NCBI RefSeq assembly: GCF_041381155.1
Contig: NC_091134.1
Coordinates: 3,592,001-3,656,000, forward strand
Direction: 5' to 3'
DNA: 64,000 bases
From: Argopecten irradians
Taxonomy: Eukaryota > Mollusca > Bivalvia > Pectinida > Pectinidae
Numbering within the stretch: position 1 is the first letter of the stretch; every line of letters begins with the position of its first letter. Below the pieces are notes generated by a model, which saw only the letters and a list, made by a program, of their open reading frames with translations, was not told where the DNA came from and did no database searches. The translations under genes and the position numbers were made by a program. Below, in pieces: positions 34,372 to 45,604 of this stretch.

Positions 34372-34955
34372 TAAGAAGCATAGCCGATCAGTCACCTGGA
34401 TCACTGAATTTAAGAGACTTAGACAATCAGTCACCTCGATCACTGAATGTAAGAGACATAGACGATCAGACACCCGGATCACTGAATGTAAGAGACATAG
34501 ACGATCAGTCATCTGGATCACTGAATGTAAGAGACATAGACGATCAGACACCTGGTTCTATACTGGCGTCATTGAATGTGATATTTAATAGATAGATATA
34601 GACGATCAGTCAGTCCTGGATCACTGAATGTAAGAGACATAGACGATCAGTCACCTGGTTCAGTTGAATGTAATAGATATAGACGATCAGTCACCTGCGA
34701 TCACTGAATGTAAGAGACATAGACGATCAGTCACCTGGATCACTGAATGTAAGAGACATAGACGATCAGTCACCTGGATCACTGAATGTAAGAGACATAG
34801 ACGATCAGTCACCTGGATCACTGAATGTAAGAGACATAGACGATCAGTCACCTGGATCACTGAATGTAAGAGACATAGACGATCAGACACCTGGACCACT
34901 GAATTTAATAGATATAGACAATTAGTCACCTGGATCACTGAATGTGCAACAGGTG
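34372..34955. repeat. 39-bp minisatellite
   Basis: About 14 copies of TCACTGAATGTAAGAGACAT plus AGACGATCAGTCACCTGGA, starting ~55 bp upstream of the exon 3C acceptor. In cassette 2 the same intronic position holds an unrelated-looking 56-bp array. Open frames here (13-residue repeats) are artefacts. Confidence 0.92.
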
Positions 34956-36125
34956 AGCTAAAAATGGACAGCCAGACGAACACAGAAATAATTGTTACTA
35001 TAAGGCCCCCCCTGATCTAGATGGTGCTGAACTAATATATACAGTTAATATGACTGAATGAAGGCAAGGCTTTAATGGGCACAGTCTGATGTTTTAGTAA
35101 CCATTAAAGGGACAATTCAGTGAGGCTATTCTGTTACATAACCACGAAACAAAATATGACATATTTGTATTGTTCTATAATCTTTATGGATCATATAACT
35201 AGAAATATTGACAAATTCCACGACATTTTTAAGTATTCTGATTGATACCATTGGAATTCCAAATCGTTGATCAATACAATTAAGTTGTATTGATTTTATT
35301 GACACATGTTTCTATTGACAGACACATATAACATGTATGTTGTACCCTATCCAAGCTAAAGTCATGTACGTTAATCAAATGCAATACATAGCCACTGAGG
35401 AGTTGGTAAGATCATATTTTGATGTCCGACCACAATGTGCAATGGTGGACAGCAGGCGAGTTTGGACATTTCACATACATTAATTCACGACAGTGGGCTT
35501 TTCTGGATATCACAGTAAAACCAACTAATCTAATTTCCATTAGAACTGGTTTGTTTCCGATATACCGTATAAGCAAATTTTAATGTACTCTTAGACTGAC
35601 TGTTCCTTTAAAGTATGCAATAAAAAAAAAAAATTATGGAAATAAAGGAGCCATTTTTTATTGTTTTTGTATTCACAAACTGCATACACTCTATCTTTCA
35701 TCCCCAAACTCCCATTTGAGAAGAAAGAAATGGTATTTCCGTAAAAGTTATTCTGTATTTGGTCAGCTGATGACACTGGAAGCTTTCCGAATGGTTGAAA
35801 AAATTGCCCCCCAAAAAATTGCTGATGCTTAGAATGGATTAAAAATAACCAGCAACCGATGGCAACAATCATTGTATGTAATAAATAAATCAGTCAAGTA
35901 AAAGAAATCAAATAAATATGTCTACTTCGCCTAGTCACCTGAAACGCTTAGAAATGGAAGTGTGCCTATAATAGTGGCTGGAGATCTTCTGCCAGATAAA
36001 GATTTATGTTCTTCTGAATCACAAGAATGTTTGAAATGTAATATTGAGTTTATTGAAAAGCATCCCTTGTGAATTGGTGAATGAATCCAATATGGCCTCC
36101 GAAAACTTATCAGTGTGCAGACCTG
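34956..36125. other. Intron between exons 3B and 3C, middle part
   Basis: AT-rich sequence partly alignable with 48096-48560 in cassette 2 (for example ATATGACT(G/A)AATG and GATCTTCTGCCAGATAAAGA). Small open frames (35591-35872, 35931-36222) are not conserved there and are not called. Confidence 0.55.
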
Positions 36126-37433
36126 ACAAGAGATCCCAGAGGGATCTTGGCGCCCACCAAAGAATGATCTGGGTCTGACAATGGAAAGAGGGATCTTTTC
36201 CCTGCTTTTCAAACTTTTTCAAAACACACTATATATAAAATTTGAGACAGATCGCTATAGTACTTTCTAACTGGAAAATAACGATAACAAACTTTAAGTA
36301 TCTAAAATCCAAGATGGCCACCTGTCGGCCATCTTTGTTCACCGATCGGTCCCAAAATGCAATATGCACAACAAGGGTCCAAGGGGGTACCTGTATATGA
36401 AATTTGAGAAAGATCCCTTCAGTACTTTTTTGAGAAATAGCGGTAACAAACTTCAACTATCAAAATCCAAGATGGCCGCCTGTCGGCCATCTTGTTGACG
36501 CGATTGGTCCCAAAATGCAATATGCACAACAAGGGGTCCTAGGGGAAACCTGTATATGAAATTTGAGAAAGATCCCTTCAGCAACTTTGATTGAGAAAAT
36601 AGTGGTAACAAACTTCAACTATCAAAATCCAAGATGGCCGCCTGTCGGCCATCTTGTTCACCAATCGGTCCCAAAATGCAATATGCACAACAAAGGGTCC
36701 TAGGGGAACCTGTATATGGAAATTGAGAGAAAATCCATCCTTCTGCAACTTTTTGAGAAATAGCGGGGTAACAAACTTCAACTATCAAAATCCAAGATGG
36801 CCGCCTGTCGGCCATCTTGTTCACCGATCGGTCCCAAAATGCAATATGCAAAACAAGGGACCCTGAATGGGGGAACCTATATATGAAATTTGAGAAAGAT
36901 CCCTTGTACACACATTTTGAGAAATAGCGGGTAACAAACTTTAACTATCAAAATCCAAGATGGCCCGCCTGTCAACCATCTTGTTCACCGATTGGTCCCA
37001 AAATGCAATATGCACAACTAGGGTCCTAGGGGAACCTGTATATGGAATTTGAGAAAAATCCCTTCTGCACTTTTTGAGAAATAGCGGTAACAAACTTCAA
37101 CTATCAAAATCCAAGATGGCCGACTGTCGGCCATCTTTGTTGACCGATCGGTCCCAAAATGCAATATGCACAACTAGGGTCCTAGGGGAACCTAACATAT
37201 TGAAATTTGAGAAAGATCCTTTCAGCACTTTCTGAGGAATAGCGGTAACAAGAATTGTTAACGGATCGGACAGACGGACGGACGGACGGACGGACGGCGA
37301 CGGACGGACGGACGGACGGAACGGACGGGACGGACGGACGGACGGTAAGGACGGAAGGACGGAAGGACGGACGACGGACCACGGACAAAAGGCGATTTGA
37401 ATAGCCCACCATCTGATGATGGTGGGCTAAAAA
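36126..37433 (+). mobile_element. Hairpin-ended non-autonomous element with 159-bp repeats
   Basis: It opens ACAAGAGATCCCAGAGGGATC and closes with the hairpin GCCCACCATCTGATGATGGT-GGGC followed by TAAAAA. The interior has ~6.5 copies of a 159-160 bp unit (36230-37255), each with a smaller hairpin around AAGATGGCCGCCTGTCGGCC-ATCTT, then a GGAC-rich tract (37264-37380). It is absent from the cassette 2 intron near 48575. Open frames inside are repeat artefacts. Confidence 0.78.
37264..37380. repeat. GGAC tetranucleotide repeat
   Basis: About 117 bp of GGAC/GGACG units with interruptions, forming the 3' part of the surrounding element. Similar GGACAGAAGGA(C/T) tracts precede the 3' hairpins of the decayed elements at 42.7 and 55.0 kb, so it is a feature of the family. 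Confidence 0.88.
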
Positions 37434-37576
37434 TTGAAGATGGGGCTCTTTTTAATATTTTCACATTTGTGTTAACTTATAAGTGCTTTGTACTTCATGC
37501 CCTTCAGATTGTACCCTTATTAACTCACAAAGTGGAAGATAAGCAGTAACCAAACAGAATATATAGCTAAACTCAC

Positions 37577-37677
37577 ATTCAAGATCGAATTATCCAAGGT
37601 GTCAAAGACTTCAGAGTCGTCTGATTCTTCATCTTCCTTATAATCACTGTCATCATCTTCCTCTACAGAATCAGCAC
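37577..37677 (-). CDS. Cassette 3 exon B (acidic linker)
   Basis: A 101-nt exon encoding ADSVEEDDDSDYKEDEESDD and ending LDNSILN, with donor GTGAGT and acceptor AAAG. Intact and in phase with exon A: the split Gly codon G|GT gives H-G-A-D-S across the junction. Confidence 0.8.
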
Positions 37678-38206
37678 CTTTAGACAAACATGTCATATAA
37701 CAAGTAACAAGGAATATATATCAACACTGTACCATTGATAGAATATGTATCACTGAATACTTAGGGTCAAGTGTGATAGTAAACAATAACTTGCCCCTCA
37801 AGTTATTCAATAAACACATCTAAATTATATATTCATATCACCTTTCCTTCATCAAAAATGACTGTATTTTAACATACCATCATATTGTTATACAAGGGTC
37901 CAATTGGCCTAAACCATTCACCTGCTATCTGGCTATCATAATGCATACTATAAAGATTTTTCTATGCTTGACCCATTAAATGATGTCATACAGAGTTGGA
38001 CAAGCTGGTTCACCCATTATTAATCAAAATGTAGAAATTGGTTTCACTTCATTGAAGCATCTAACGAGGTTATCATCAGGTTTCTAGTACTCTTAGATAT
38101 TGACAAGATTTTGAAATAATGACCCTTGTGACCTTGAATGAAGGTCAAGGTAATAAATTTGAACAAGTTTAGAAGCCCTTCATCCTAAAATGTTACAAGT
38201 CCATGA

Positions 38207-38795
38207 TGACATTCATCAGGATTACTTCCCCTTACCATGTTGTCCCCAAACAAGATTATCTCCCCTTACCATGATGTCACTCATTATGATTATTTCTCCT
38301 TTTCATGATGTCATTCATCGTGATTATCTCCCCTTACCATGATGTCACTCATTATGATAACGTGTATTTCTCTTTGTGATGTCCCTCCATATACTTAATT
38401 ATCTCCCCTTGCCATGATGTCACTCATCAGATTATCTCCCCTTACATAGGATGTCACTCATCATGATTATCACCCCTTACTAAAATGTCACTCATCATGA
38501 TTATCTCCCCTTACCATGATGTCATTCATTGTGATAATTCTCTTTTCATGTTGTCCCTTATATACATAATTATCTCCCCTTACCATGATGTCGTTCATTA
38601 TGATTATTTCTCTTTTCATGTTGTCCCTCTATATACATAATTATCTCCCCTTACCATGATGTGACTCAATCATGATCATCTCCCCTTACCATTGATGTCA
38701 CTCATCTCAAGATTATGTCCCCTTACCATGATGTCACCTCATCATGATTATCTCCCCTTACCATGATGTCCCTCATCATGATTATCTCCCCTTAC
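38207..38795. repeat. 34-bp donor-site minisatellite, cassette 3
   Basis: About 17 units of the CATCATGATTATCTCCCCTT-ACCATGATGTCACT type running into exon 3A. On the minus strand most units contain CATG|GTAAGGGGAG, a duplicate of the exon's 5' splice site. Confidence 0.92.
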
Positions 38796-38920
38796 CATGA
38801 TCTCCTTCATCATTCTCCACTCTATTGGAATCTTCCATTGTAGTGTTCCCACAGCTATCTTCCCCTTGGCTCGTAAAAGAGTCAGCAGTAAGCTTAGCTT
38901 TAGTCAAGATGTCTGAATGT
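38796..38920 (-). CDS. Cassette 3 exon A
   Basis: A 125-nt exon (1 base + 41 codons + 1 base) encoding HSDILTKAKLTADSFTSQGE, then an acidic Asn/Asp-rich end NDEGDH. The acceptor is TCCAG and the donor GTAAGGGGAG. A 34-bp donor-containing minisatellite follows immediately on the minus strand. Nearly identical to exon A of cassette 4. Confidence 0.8.
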
Positions 38921-39162
38921 CTGGAAATTCAAACAATTATCTAGAAAAAAGTCATGGCAATCACAATGTTTCCAAACAAGGATTTTTTCCTAACTCGTTT
39001 ATCATTTAATAACTGTCTTACGAAAATATTTTTTTTAAAATTGAAAATGTTTTTTAAGACCTATTTTTGTTTCTTTCCTTTACAATTCCAGCAAAATACA
39101 AAACTATGATAATACGTCATATAAGAACTTCTATTCTTCTGAATAATGATACAGCAATATAC

Positions 39163-39212
39163 CTATAATTCTCTGTAGCTTTTTGGCCAGATTCTCAGCT
39201 TCATTAAACATT
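39163..39212 (-). pseudogene. Cassette 2 exon I, with stop
   Basis: At 50 nt it is a type-I exon with four extra bases after the first two codons, creating TAA as the third codon (AAT GTT TAA), and two extra bases near the donor. The remainder reads EAENLAKKLQR in the right frame. The 4-base change is not a simple homopolymer error, so real decay of this exon is possible. Donor GTATAT and acceptor TGTAG are kept. Confidence 0.65.
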
Positions 39213-39454
39213 CTACACAAAACAAAGAGAGTTCTATAGAAAATATTTATGTCAGAAGACTTTAAGTGACCTCGCTGCAGATCGTACAGGTAATCAATCT
39301 ATGGTTAGATGTTTTAATCAGGTAGGCAATAATCTATTGATAGTAAATGACGGCCCTGAAAAGCAGTATTTATTTGATAACTTTGCAAGAAACTTTAAAT
39401 TATGTGGCAATAGAGTCAGAGGATGTGGTAATTAAGAAATGGACAGACCAGAAT

Positions 39455-42450
39455 CAGCAGGGGTTTATAGTGAGTTAATACCTCCCTGACAGAATCAGCA
39501 GGGTTTATAGTGAGTAAATTTAACCTCCCTGACAGAATCAGCAGATTTTGGTTTTATAGTGAGTTAAATACCTCCCTGACAGATTCAGCAGGGGTTATAT
39601 TGTAGTAAATACCTCCCTGACAGAATCAGCAGGGGTTTATAATGAGTAAATACCTCCCTGACAGATTCAGCAGGGGGTTTATAGTGAGTAAATACCTCCC
39701 TGACAGAATCAGCATGAGGTGAAGTAAATATCTCCCCAACTGGAATCAGCAGGGGTTTTATAGTGAGTAAATACTCCCTGGAAAGACCAGAATCAGCAGG
39801 GGTTTATAGTGAGTAAATACCTCCCCAGACCTGAAATCAGCAGGGGTTTATAGTGAGTAAATACCTCCCTGACAGAATCAGCAGGGGTTTTATAGTGAGT
39901 AAATACCTCCCTGACAGAATCAGCAGGGGTTTATAGTGAGTAAATACCTCCCTGACCAGAATCAGCAGGGGGGTTTATAGTGAGTAAATACCTCCCTGAC
40001 AGAATCAGCATGGGTTTTATAGTGAGTAAATACCTCCCCTGACAGAATCAGCAGGGGTTTATAGTGAGTAAATACCTCCCTGACAGAATCAGCAGGGGTT
40101 TATAGTGAGTAAATATACCTCCCTGGACAGAATCAGCAGGGTGGTTATAGTGAGTTAAATACCTCTGAGAATCAGCAGGGGTATAATATAGTGAGTAAAT
40201 ACATACCTCCCCTCAGACAGAATCAGCAGGGGCGTTTATAGTGAGTAAATACCTCCCTGACAGAATCAGCAGGGGTTTATAGTGAGTAAATACCTCCCTG
40301 ACAGAATCAGCAGGGGTTTATAGTGAGTAAATACCTCCCTGACAGATATCAGCAGGTGGTTTATAGTGAGTAAAATAATACAGAATCAGCCTCCCTGACA
40401 GATGAATCAGCAGGGTTTATACCGGGGTTTATAGTGAGTAAATTACCTTCCCTGGACAGAATCAGCAAGTGGGGTTTATAGTGAGTAAATACTCTCCCTG
40501 ACAGAATCAGCAGGTGGGGTTTATAGTGAGTAGTATAAATACCTCACCTGACAGAATCAGCAGGGGTTAGTATAGTGAGTAAATACGTCCCTGACAGTAA
40601 ATCAGCCCAGGGGTTTATAGTGACGTAAATACCTCCCCTGACAGAATCAGCATGGGGTTTATATAGGTGAGTAAATACCTCCCTGACAGAATCAGCAGGG
40701 GTTTATAATGAGTAAATACCTCCCTGACAGAATCAGCAGGGGTTTATAGTGAGTAAATACCTCCCTGACAGAATCAGCAGGGGTTTATAGTGAGTAAATA
40801 CCTCCCTGACAGAATCAGCAGGGGTTTATAGTGAGTAAATACCTCCCTGACAGAATCAGCAGGGGTTTATAGTGAGTAAATACCTCCCTGACAGAATCAG
40901 CAGGGGTTTAGACAGAATCAGCAGGGGTTTATAGTGGAGGGTAAATACCTCCCCTGACAGAATCAGCAGGGGTTTATAGTGAGTAAATACCTCGCCTGAC
41001 AGAATCAGCAGGGGTTTTATAGTGAGTAGTGAAATACCTCCCTGACAGAATCAGCAGGGGTTTATAAGTGAGTAAATACCTCCCTGACAGAATCAGCAGG
41101 GGTTTATAGTGAGTAAATACCTCCCTGACAGAATCAGCAGGGGTTTATAGTGAGTAAATACCTCCCTGACAGAATCAGCAGGGGTTTATAGTGAGTAAAT
41201 ACCTCCCTGACAGAATCAGCAGGGGTTTATAGTGAGTAAATACCTACCCATGGACAGAATCAGCAGTTTATAGGGTTTATAGTGAGTAAATACCTCCCTG
41301 ACAGAATCAGCAGGGGTTTATAGTGAGTAAATACCTCCCTGACAGAATCAGCAGGGTTTATAGTGAGTAAATACCTCCCTGACAGAATTAATGCAGCAGG
41401 GGTTTATAGTGAGTAAATACCTCCCTGACAGAATTCAGCAGTTTATGTGGTTTAATAGTGAGTAAATACCTCCCCTGACAGAATCAGCAGGGTTTATAGA
41501 TGAGTAAATACCTCCCTGACAGAATCAGCAGGGGGTTTATAGTGAGTAAATACCTCCCTGACAGAATCAGCAGGGGTTTATAGTGAGTAAATACCTCCCT
41601 GACAGAATCAGCAGGGGTTTATAGTGAGTAAATACCTCCCTGACAGAATCAGCAGGGGTTTATAGTGAGTAAATACCTCCCTGACAGAATCAGCAGGGGT
41701 TTATAGTGAGTAAATACCTCCCTGACAGAATCATCAGGGGTTTTTATAGTGAGTAAATACCAGAATCAGCAGGTGTTGTATAGAAGATGTAATCTCTCCC
41801 TGACAGAATCAGCAGGGGTTATAGTGAGTAAATACCTCCCTGACAGAATCAGCAGGTTTATAGTGAGTAAAATACCTCCCTGACAGAATCAGCAGGGGTT
41901 TATAGTGAGTAAATACCTCCCTGACAGAATCAGCAGGGGTTTATAATGAGTAAATACCTCCCTGACAGAATCAGCAGGGGTTTATAGTGAGTAAATTACC
42001 TCCCTGACAGAATCAGCAGGGGTTTAATAGATGGAGTAAAAACCTCCCTGAGTGAGTAAATAACCTCCCTGACAGAATCAGCAGGGGTTTATAGTGAGTA
42101 AATACCTCCCTGACAGAATCAGCAGGGGTTATATAGTGAGTAAATACCTCCCTGATCAGAATCAGCTCGGGGTTTATAGTGAGTAAATACCTCCCTGACA
42201 GAATCAGCGGGGTATTTATTAAATAGTAAAAACCAGACAGAATCAGCAGAGGTTTATAGTGAGTAAATACCTCCCTGAAAAAATCAGCAGGCCCGGTTTA
42301 TAATGAGTAAATACCTCCCCGACAGTATCAGCAGGGGTTTATAGTGAGTAACTACCTCCCCGACAGAATCAGCAGGGGTTTATAGTGAGTAAATACCTCC
42401 CTGACAGAATCAGTAGGGGTTTATAGTGAGTAAATACCTCCCTTACAAAA
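39455..42450. repeat. 41-bp minisatellite, cassette 2
   Basis: About 73 copies of CAGAATCAGCAGGGGTTTAT plus AGTGAGTAAATACCTCCCTGA. It fills the intron between exons 2H and 2I. Central units are near-identical; others carry 1-4 bp indels and partial unit duplications. Confidence 0.95.
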
Positions 42451-42513
42451 CTGTAGTGGTATACAGGATTACAATGAGCAATATTTACCAGTGACAAGCA
42501 ACATGAAACAAAC

Positions 42514-42573
42514 CTTTTCATAAGATTCCACGCTGTGCAGATCTTTAACTGGCCAAATTATTGTATTTCCTTT
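42514..42573 (-). CDS. Cassette 2 exon H (IIWP motif)
   Basis: A symmetric 60-nt exon encoding KGNTIIWPVKDL and HSVESYEK. The acceptor is TTACAG and the donor GTTTGT. It lies 60 bp from the edge of the 41-bp array filling the next intron. The equivalent exon is missing from cassette 1. Confidence 0.8.
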
Positions 42574-42672
42574 CTGTAAATAAAATACGAAAAAATAGTT
42601 CAGTAAAGAAATTTGACAGAATAAATTTGTGGATTAATTGCAATAGACTTTTGATGTTATGGAGTTATAATA

Positions 42673-42876
42673 CAACAAGAGGCCCTGAGGGCCTGTATCA
42701 TTCACTGGTCTGGTCTGTGAAGTCATGCAAATTGTAAAGTTTATGTGTTTATCTAATATCCTCAAGGATAAAGGATGGACTAAAAGACCGGCCGAGCAGA
42801 CGGACAGAAGGACGGACAAACCACAGACGAAAGGTAATTTGAATAGCGCACCATCTGATCATTGTGGGTTAAAAAC
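42673..42876 (+). mobile_element. Short, decayed hairpin-ended element
   Basis: About 200 bp: 5' CAACAAGAGGCCCTGAGGGCC, a GGACAGAAGGACGGAC tract, and 3' GCACCATCTGATCATTGTGG-GTTAAAAA. A homologous copy at 54920-55131 occupies the same intron of cassette 1, so this insertion predates the duplication of cassettes 1 and 2. Confidence 0.7.
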
Positions 42877-43331
42877 AAATCACATAATTAAATCTTAACT
42901 TATGCATCGTAATAAATCCAATAGCAGGTCTGTACAAATGTATATTTCTGTTATATTTCCTGGCACGAAAGCCTCAAGGGCAACCTGTCTATAGTGACCA
43001 TTTTTCTGTCTCCCGTTCAGTGGTTGTGCAGACAGGTTCAACTATATTAATAAACTTCTAAATAATCAAACAAAATAGCTACCTGTGGTCATTTTTGTTT
43101 TAATTCAACAGGTAACAAATAAATGATGCCACTGGAATAAATTTGATAAAACCGCCTTGAATTATTGAAAACTTTCACAATGTTCATTTTGAACAAGTAA
43201 CCTCAGTCACTAGTGATGAATGTGCTATTAAATACAGATTGTGCTAATACAATGAGCTTATAATCACATTACAGAGCTAATTACCCTAAAATTCTAATAC
43301 GTACATTTACAGTCCTTAATAGTTTGATTAC
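42877..43331. other. Intron between exons 2G and 2H
   Basis: Aligns with 55132-55990 of cassette 1 apart from the TIR element inserted there (shared GCAGGTCTGTACAAATGTAT and GGCAACCTGTCTATAGTGAC). No coding sequence. Confidence 0.6.
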
Positions 43332-43450
43332 CTTTATCTTTTCCCAACTTCTTTTATCTTTAGGATATGGAAGTACTGGGACTCTGGTAGATCTTCTTGT
43401 TTTTGTGATTTCCAGCTGTGCAAATTCTTCCCTCATAGAATCCTCAATGT
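43332..43450 (-). CDS. Cassette 2 exon G
   Basis: A 119-nt exon encoding IEDSMREEFAQLEITKTRR and VPVLPYPKDKRSWEKIK. The acceptor is AAAAAG and the donor GTAATC. Intact. The upstream intron (43451-43900) still aligns with that upstream of exon 0G (63407-64000). Confidence 0.8.
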
Positions 43451-43941
43451 CTTTTTAAATAAAAATTTGAAATATTTGATTAATTGTATTTCATTAGCAC
43501 ATATTAAGATATTCCATTATCTTAATGTCATCGATAATAGGAAAAGGACAACAGGATCCAGGCTCACTTTTAATGATGTTCTTCTGCTGACAGGGCATAA
43601 ACAATACTCACGATTTGAACTATAATTACTGTTTACTCATATATTGTAAATGTATGTCCAATTAACACAAAAATTGACATAAATAACTTGCTTTGCTTTT
43701 GATGTATGCAAAAAGAGTACTTAAATCCATATAGAGCACAGTGCTATGGACTTTTCTTGGGATGCGATTAATTCTTTTTAATATTTTTATCTTGAAGGAA
43801 AATAAGAAGGTCAACTTTTCAATGCCGGTAATGGTGTAAAATAACTTTCGTTTTTCACAGAGAAAAAAAAATACCATTTTCCATGTGTAAGGAATACTAT
43901 AATTTAAAATTCATAATAGGAAAACATTACAGAAATTAAGG

Positions 43942-44519
43942 AACAAGAGGCCCAGAGGGCCTATATCATTCATCACAGCAAAATTGTCCCTTTTGGCCCC
44001 AATAATTGTACAATTTATTGAATCCTCACCCCATAAGGATTCTACCCAATGCAATAGTTAGTAGGCTATCCAAATCTTAGTTTTATAGAAGAAAAAGACA
44101 ATTTTTAACAGAAATAGTCCATATTGAACCTTTTGACCCTGCCTCTCGGGGGGGGGCCCCGTTAGGCATCAGTCCAACCAATTGTACAATTTTTAATCCC
44201 CACCCAATTAGGATGCCACCATTGCAATATGAGTGCTATCAAATGCTTAACTTCAGAGAAGAAGTCATTTATTTGGAAATAGCCAAATTGAGCACTTTTG
44301 GTCCAACCCCTCAGGCCCCTGGGGGGGGGGGGGGGGAGAGCCCAACAATTTGTACAATTTTCAGTCAGTACCCAATAATGATGCATCCTAATATCATTCA
44401 AATTTTGTTAAATTCCAACCAGCTGTTGTAAAGAAGAATTTGATGGTTGACAGATAGACGCCTGTCGCAGTGGTATCGCATAAGCTCACCTTTGTCCTTT
44501 GAACCAGGTGAGCTAAAAA
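43942..44519 (+). mobile_element. Hairpin-ended non-autonomous element, ~0.58 kb
   Basis: It starts AACAAGAGGCCCAGAGGGCC and ends with hairpin AGCTCACCTTTGTCCTTTGA-ACCAGGTGAGCT plus AAAAA. The interior has two or three ~165-bp repeats with CAATTGTACAATTTT(T/A) and a poly-G tract (44323-44336). It is absent from the cassette 1 intron at ~56279. Confidence 0.75.
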
Positions 44520-44784
44520 TCTTACGTCAAGGACGTTTTTTTAAAATATGTAATGCTTTCCAATGAAGAATTTTACATTAAGAAATCCTTTAATGAATGT
44601 TCATGAAATTGAGCCAATTAAAACCTATCAAAGTCCTTTCTCAGATGAAAACACATTAAATAAAGCAGATGACTAATGTTTTCAATAAAACAATTCAATC
44701 AAGTCAAAGGTGAACTCAAGTTTGCTTAATAAGTAAAATATGAAATCAAACCTAAACTGTAACAAGGTAAAAACATTTACATAC

Positions 44785-44861
44785 CATACTTCCACAATGG
44801 ATACTGGATAATCTCACCTAAAGCAACAGCTTGGCCATCATTGAAGAGGGAAACTTTTAGT
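44785..44861 (-). CDS. Cassette 2 exon F
   Basis: A 77-nt exon encoding LKVSLFNDGQAVALGEI and IQYPLWKY. The acceptor is TTCTTAG and the donor GTATGT. It differs from cassette 1 exon F in His to Gln within the DGHAVA motif. Phases 2 to 1, intact. Confidence 0.8.
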
Positions 44862-45028
44862 CTAAGAATTCAAACCATGTTCAAATGAGTATTTTGTCAA
44901 AAATTAATTTTTGCTATGGAAATATTAAGATATTAAAGGAGAATGTTCTGATATATGTAAGTAGACAGTAAACTTTTAAATACTTTAGTCTGAAAATGTT
45001 TGTTATTCATTTTCTACATGTTTTATTT

Positions 45029-45416
45029 AAGCATTGAAGTCACTATTTTTTAATTTCATCGGGGTATGAAAGAAATTTTGTTTGCAAAGTGTGTGTGAAT
45101 CAGCGTAGCGATTCTCACAAAAAGTTTGCAAACAAAATTTATTTCATAACCCGATGAAATTAAAAAATAGTGACTTCAATGCTTATAATTAATTTTCCAG
45201 GCTAGTTATAAAATGAAATACGTTTACACGTACGATTCCATTTATTTTTTCCAGGGGATTATTTTTTCCAAAACAATATGCAACGTCAATGTTTCTATTG
45301 TTGACTTCACGATAACATCGGGATTTCCGCGCCATTCTCGAGATTTTTTTTTCATCGTGGAATGAAAAAATGAATAGGACCAAATCAGAAAAGCATTAAC
45401 AAAGAGAAAATTAATT
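45029..45416. mobile_element. Foldback element with 60-bp palindromic arms
   Basis: 45029-45088 and 45125-45184 are near-perfect inverted repeats (outer ends AAGCATTGAAGTCACTATTT), with an inner palindrome GAATC-AGCGTAGC-GATTC. The inserted block continues to about 45416, flanked by a second inverted pair (TAATTAATTTTC at 45187 and GAAAATTAATTA at 45404). The paralogous introns at 31080 and 57715 lack it, reading TTTTATTCTGGTTTG; a TTATT duplication is likely. Two nested short elements are possible. Confidence 0.7.
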
Positions 45417-45494
45417 ATTCTGGGTTTGAAGGTTCAGAGTAGCTTGTTATCAATGAGAAAGAAAAAGCTGACAATTAATTTCAGTAGTACTTAC

Positions 45495-45604
45495 TTAGCC
45501 CTTAGTTTATCTTTGGGGATCAGCTTGGGCACAAAAACGTAGTTTTCTTTAAAGTCAAAGGGTCTTGGCAAATTTTCAGAATTAGTCTTCCTCATTGGTA
45601 CCCC
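45495..45604 (-). pseudogene. Cassette 2 exon E, frameshifted
   Basis: At 110 nt it carries five single-base insertions relative to the 105-nt exon E of cassette 3 (for example AAAAAC for AAAAC, GTTTTC for GTTTC, CATTGG for CATTG). The frame of YNEKT...FVPK...KDKL is lost, although donor GTAAGT and acceptor TTCAG are intact. Flanking intron shows the same insertion bias, so sequencing error is the likelier cause. Confidence 0.7.

Noticed and set aside
34351-35020. Frames of 66-118 residues with ECKRHRRSVTWIT or LCLLHSVIQVTDR repeats
   Set aside because: Translations of the 39-bp array on both strands.
35591-35872. 93-residue minus-strand frame
   Set aside because: The paralogous cassette 2 intron (48180-48400) aligns but does not keep the frame.
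36019-36911. Minus-strand frames of 67-98 residues
   Set aside because: They fall in the 159-bp repeats of a non-coding mobile element and are not conserved between units.
37264-37380. GGAC repeat as a telomeric or expansion locus
   Set aside because: It is the internal tract of a mobile element family seen again at 42.8 and 55.0 kb.
44162-44431. 79- and 72-residue frames on both strands with PPPPP/GGGG runs
   Set aside because: Both overlap the poly-G tract of the hairpin-ended element at 43942-44519.
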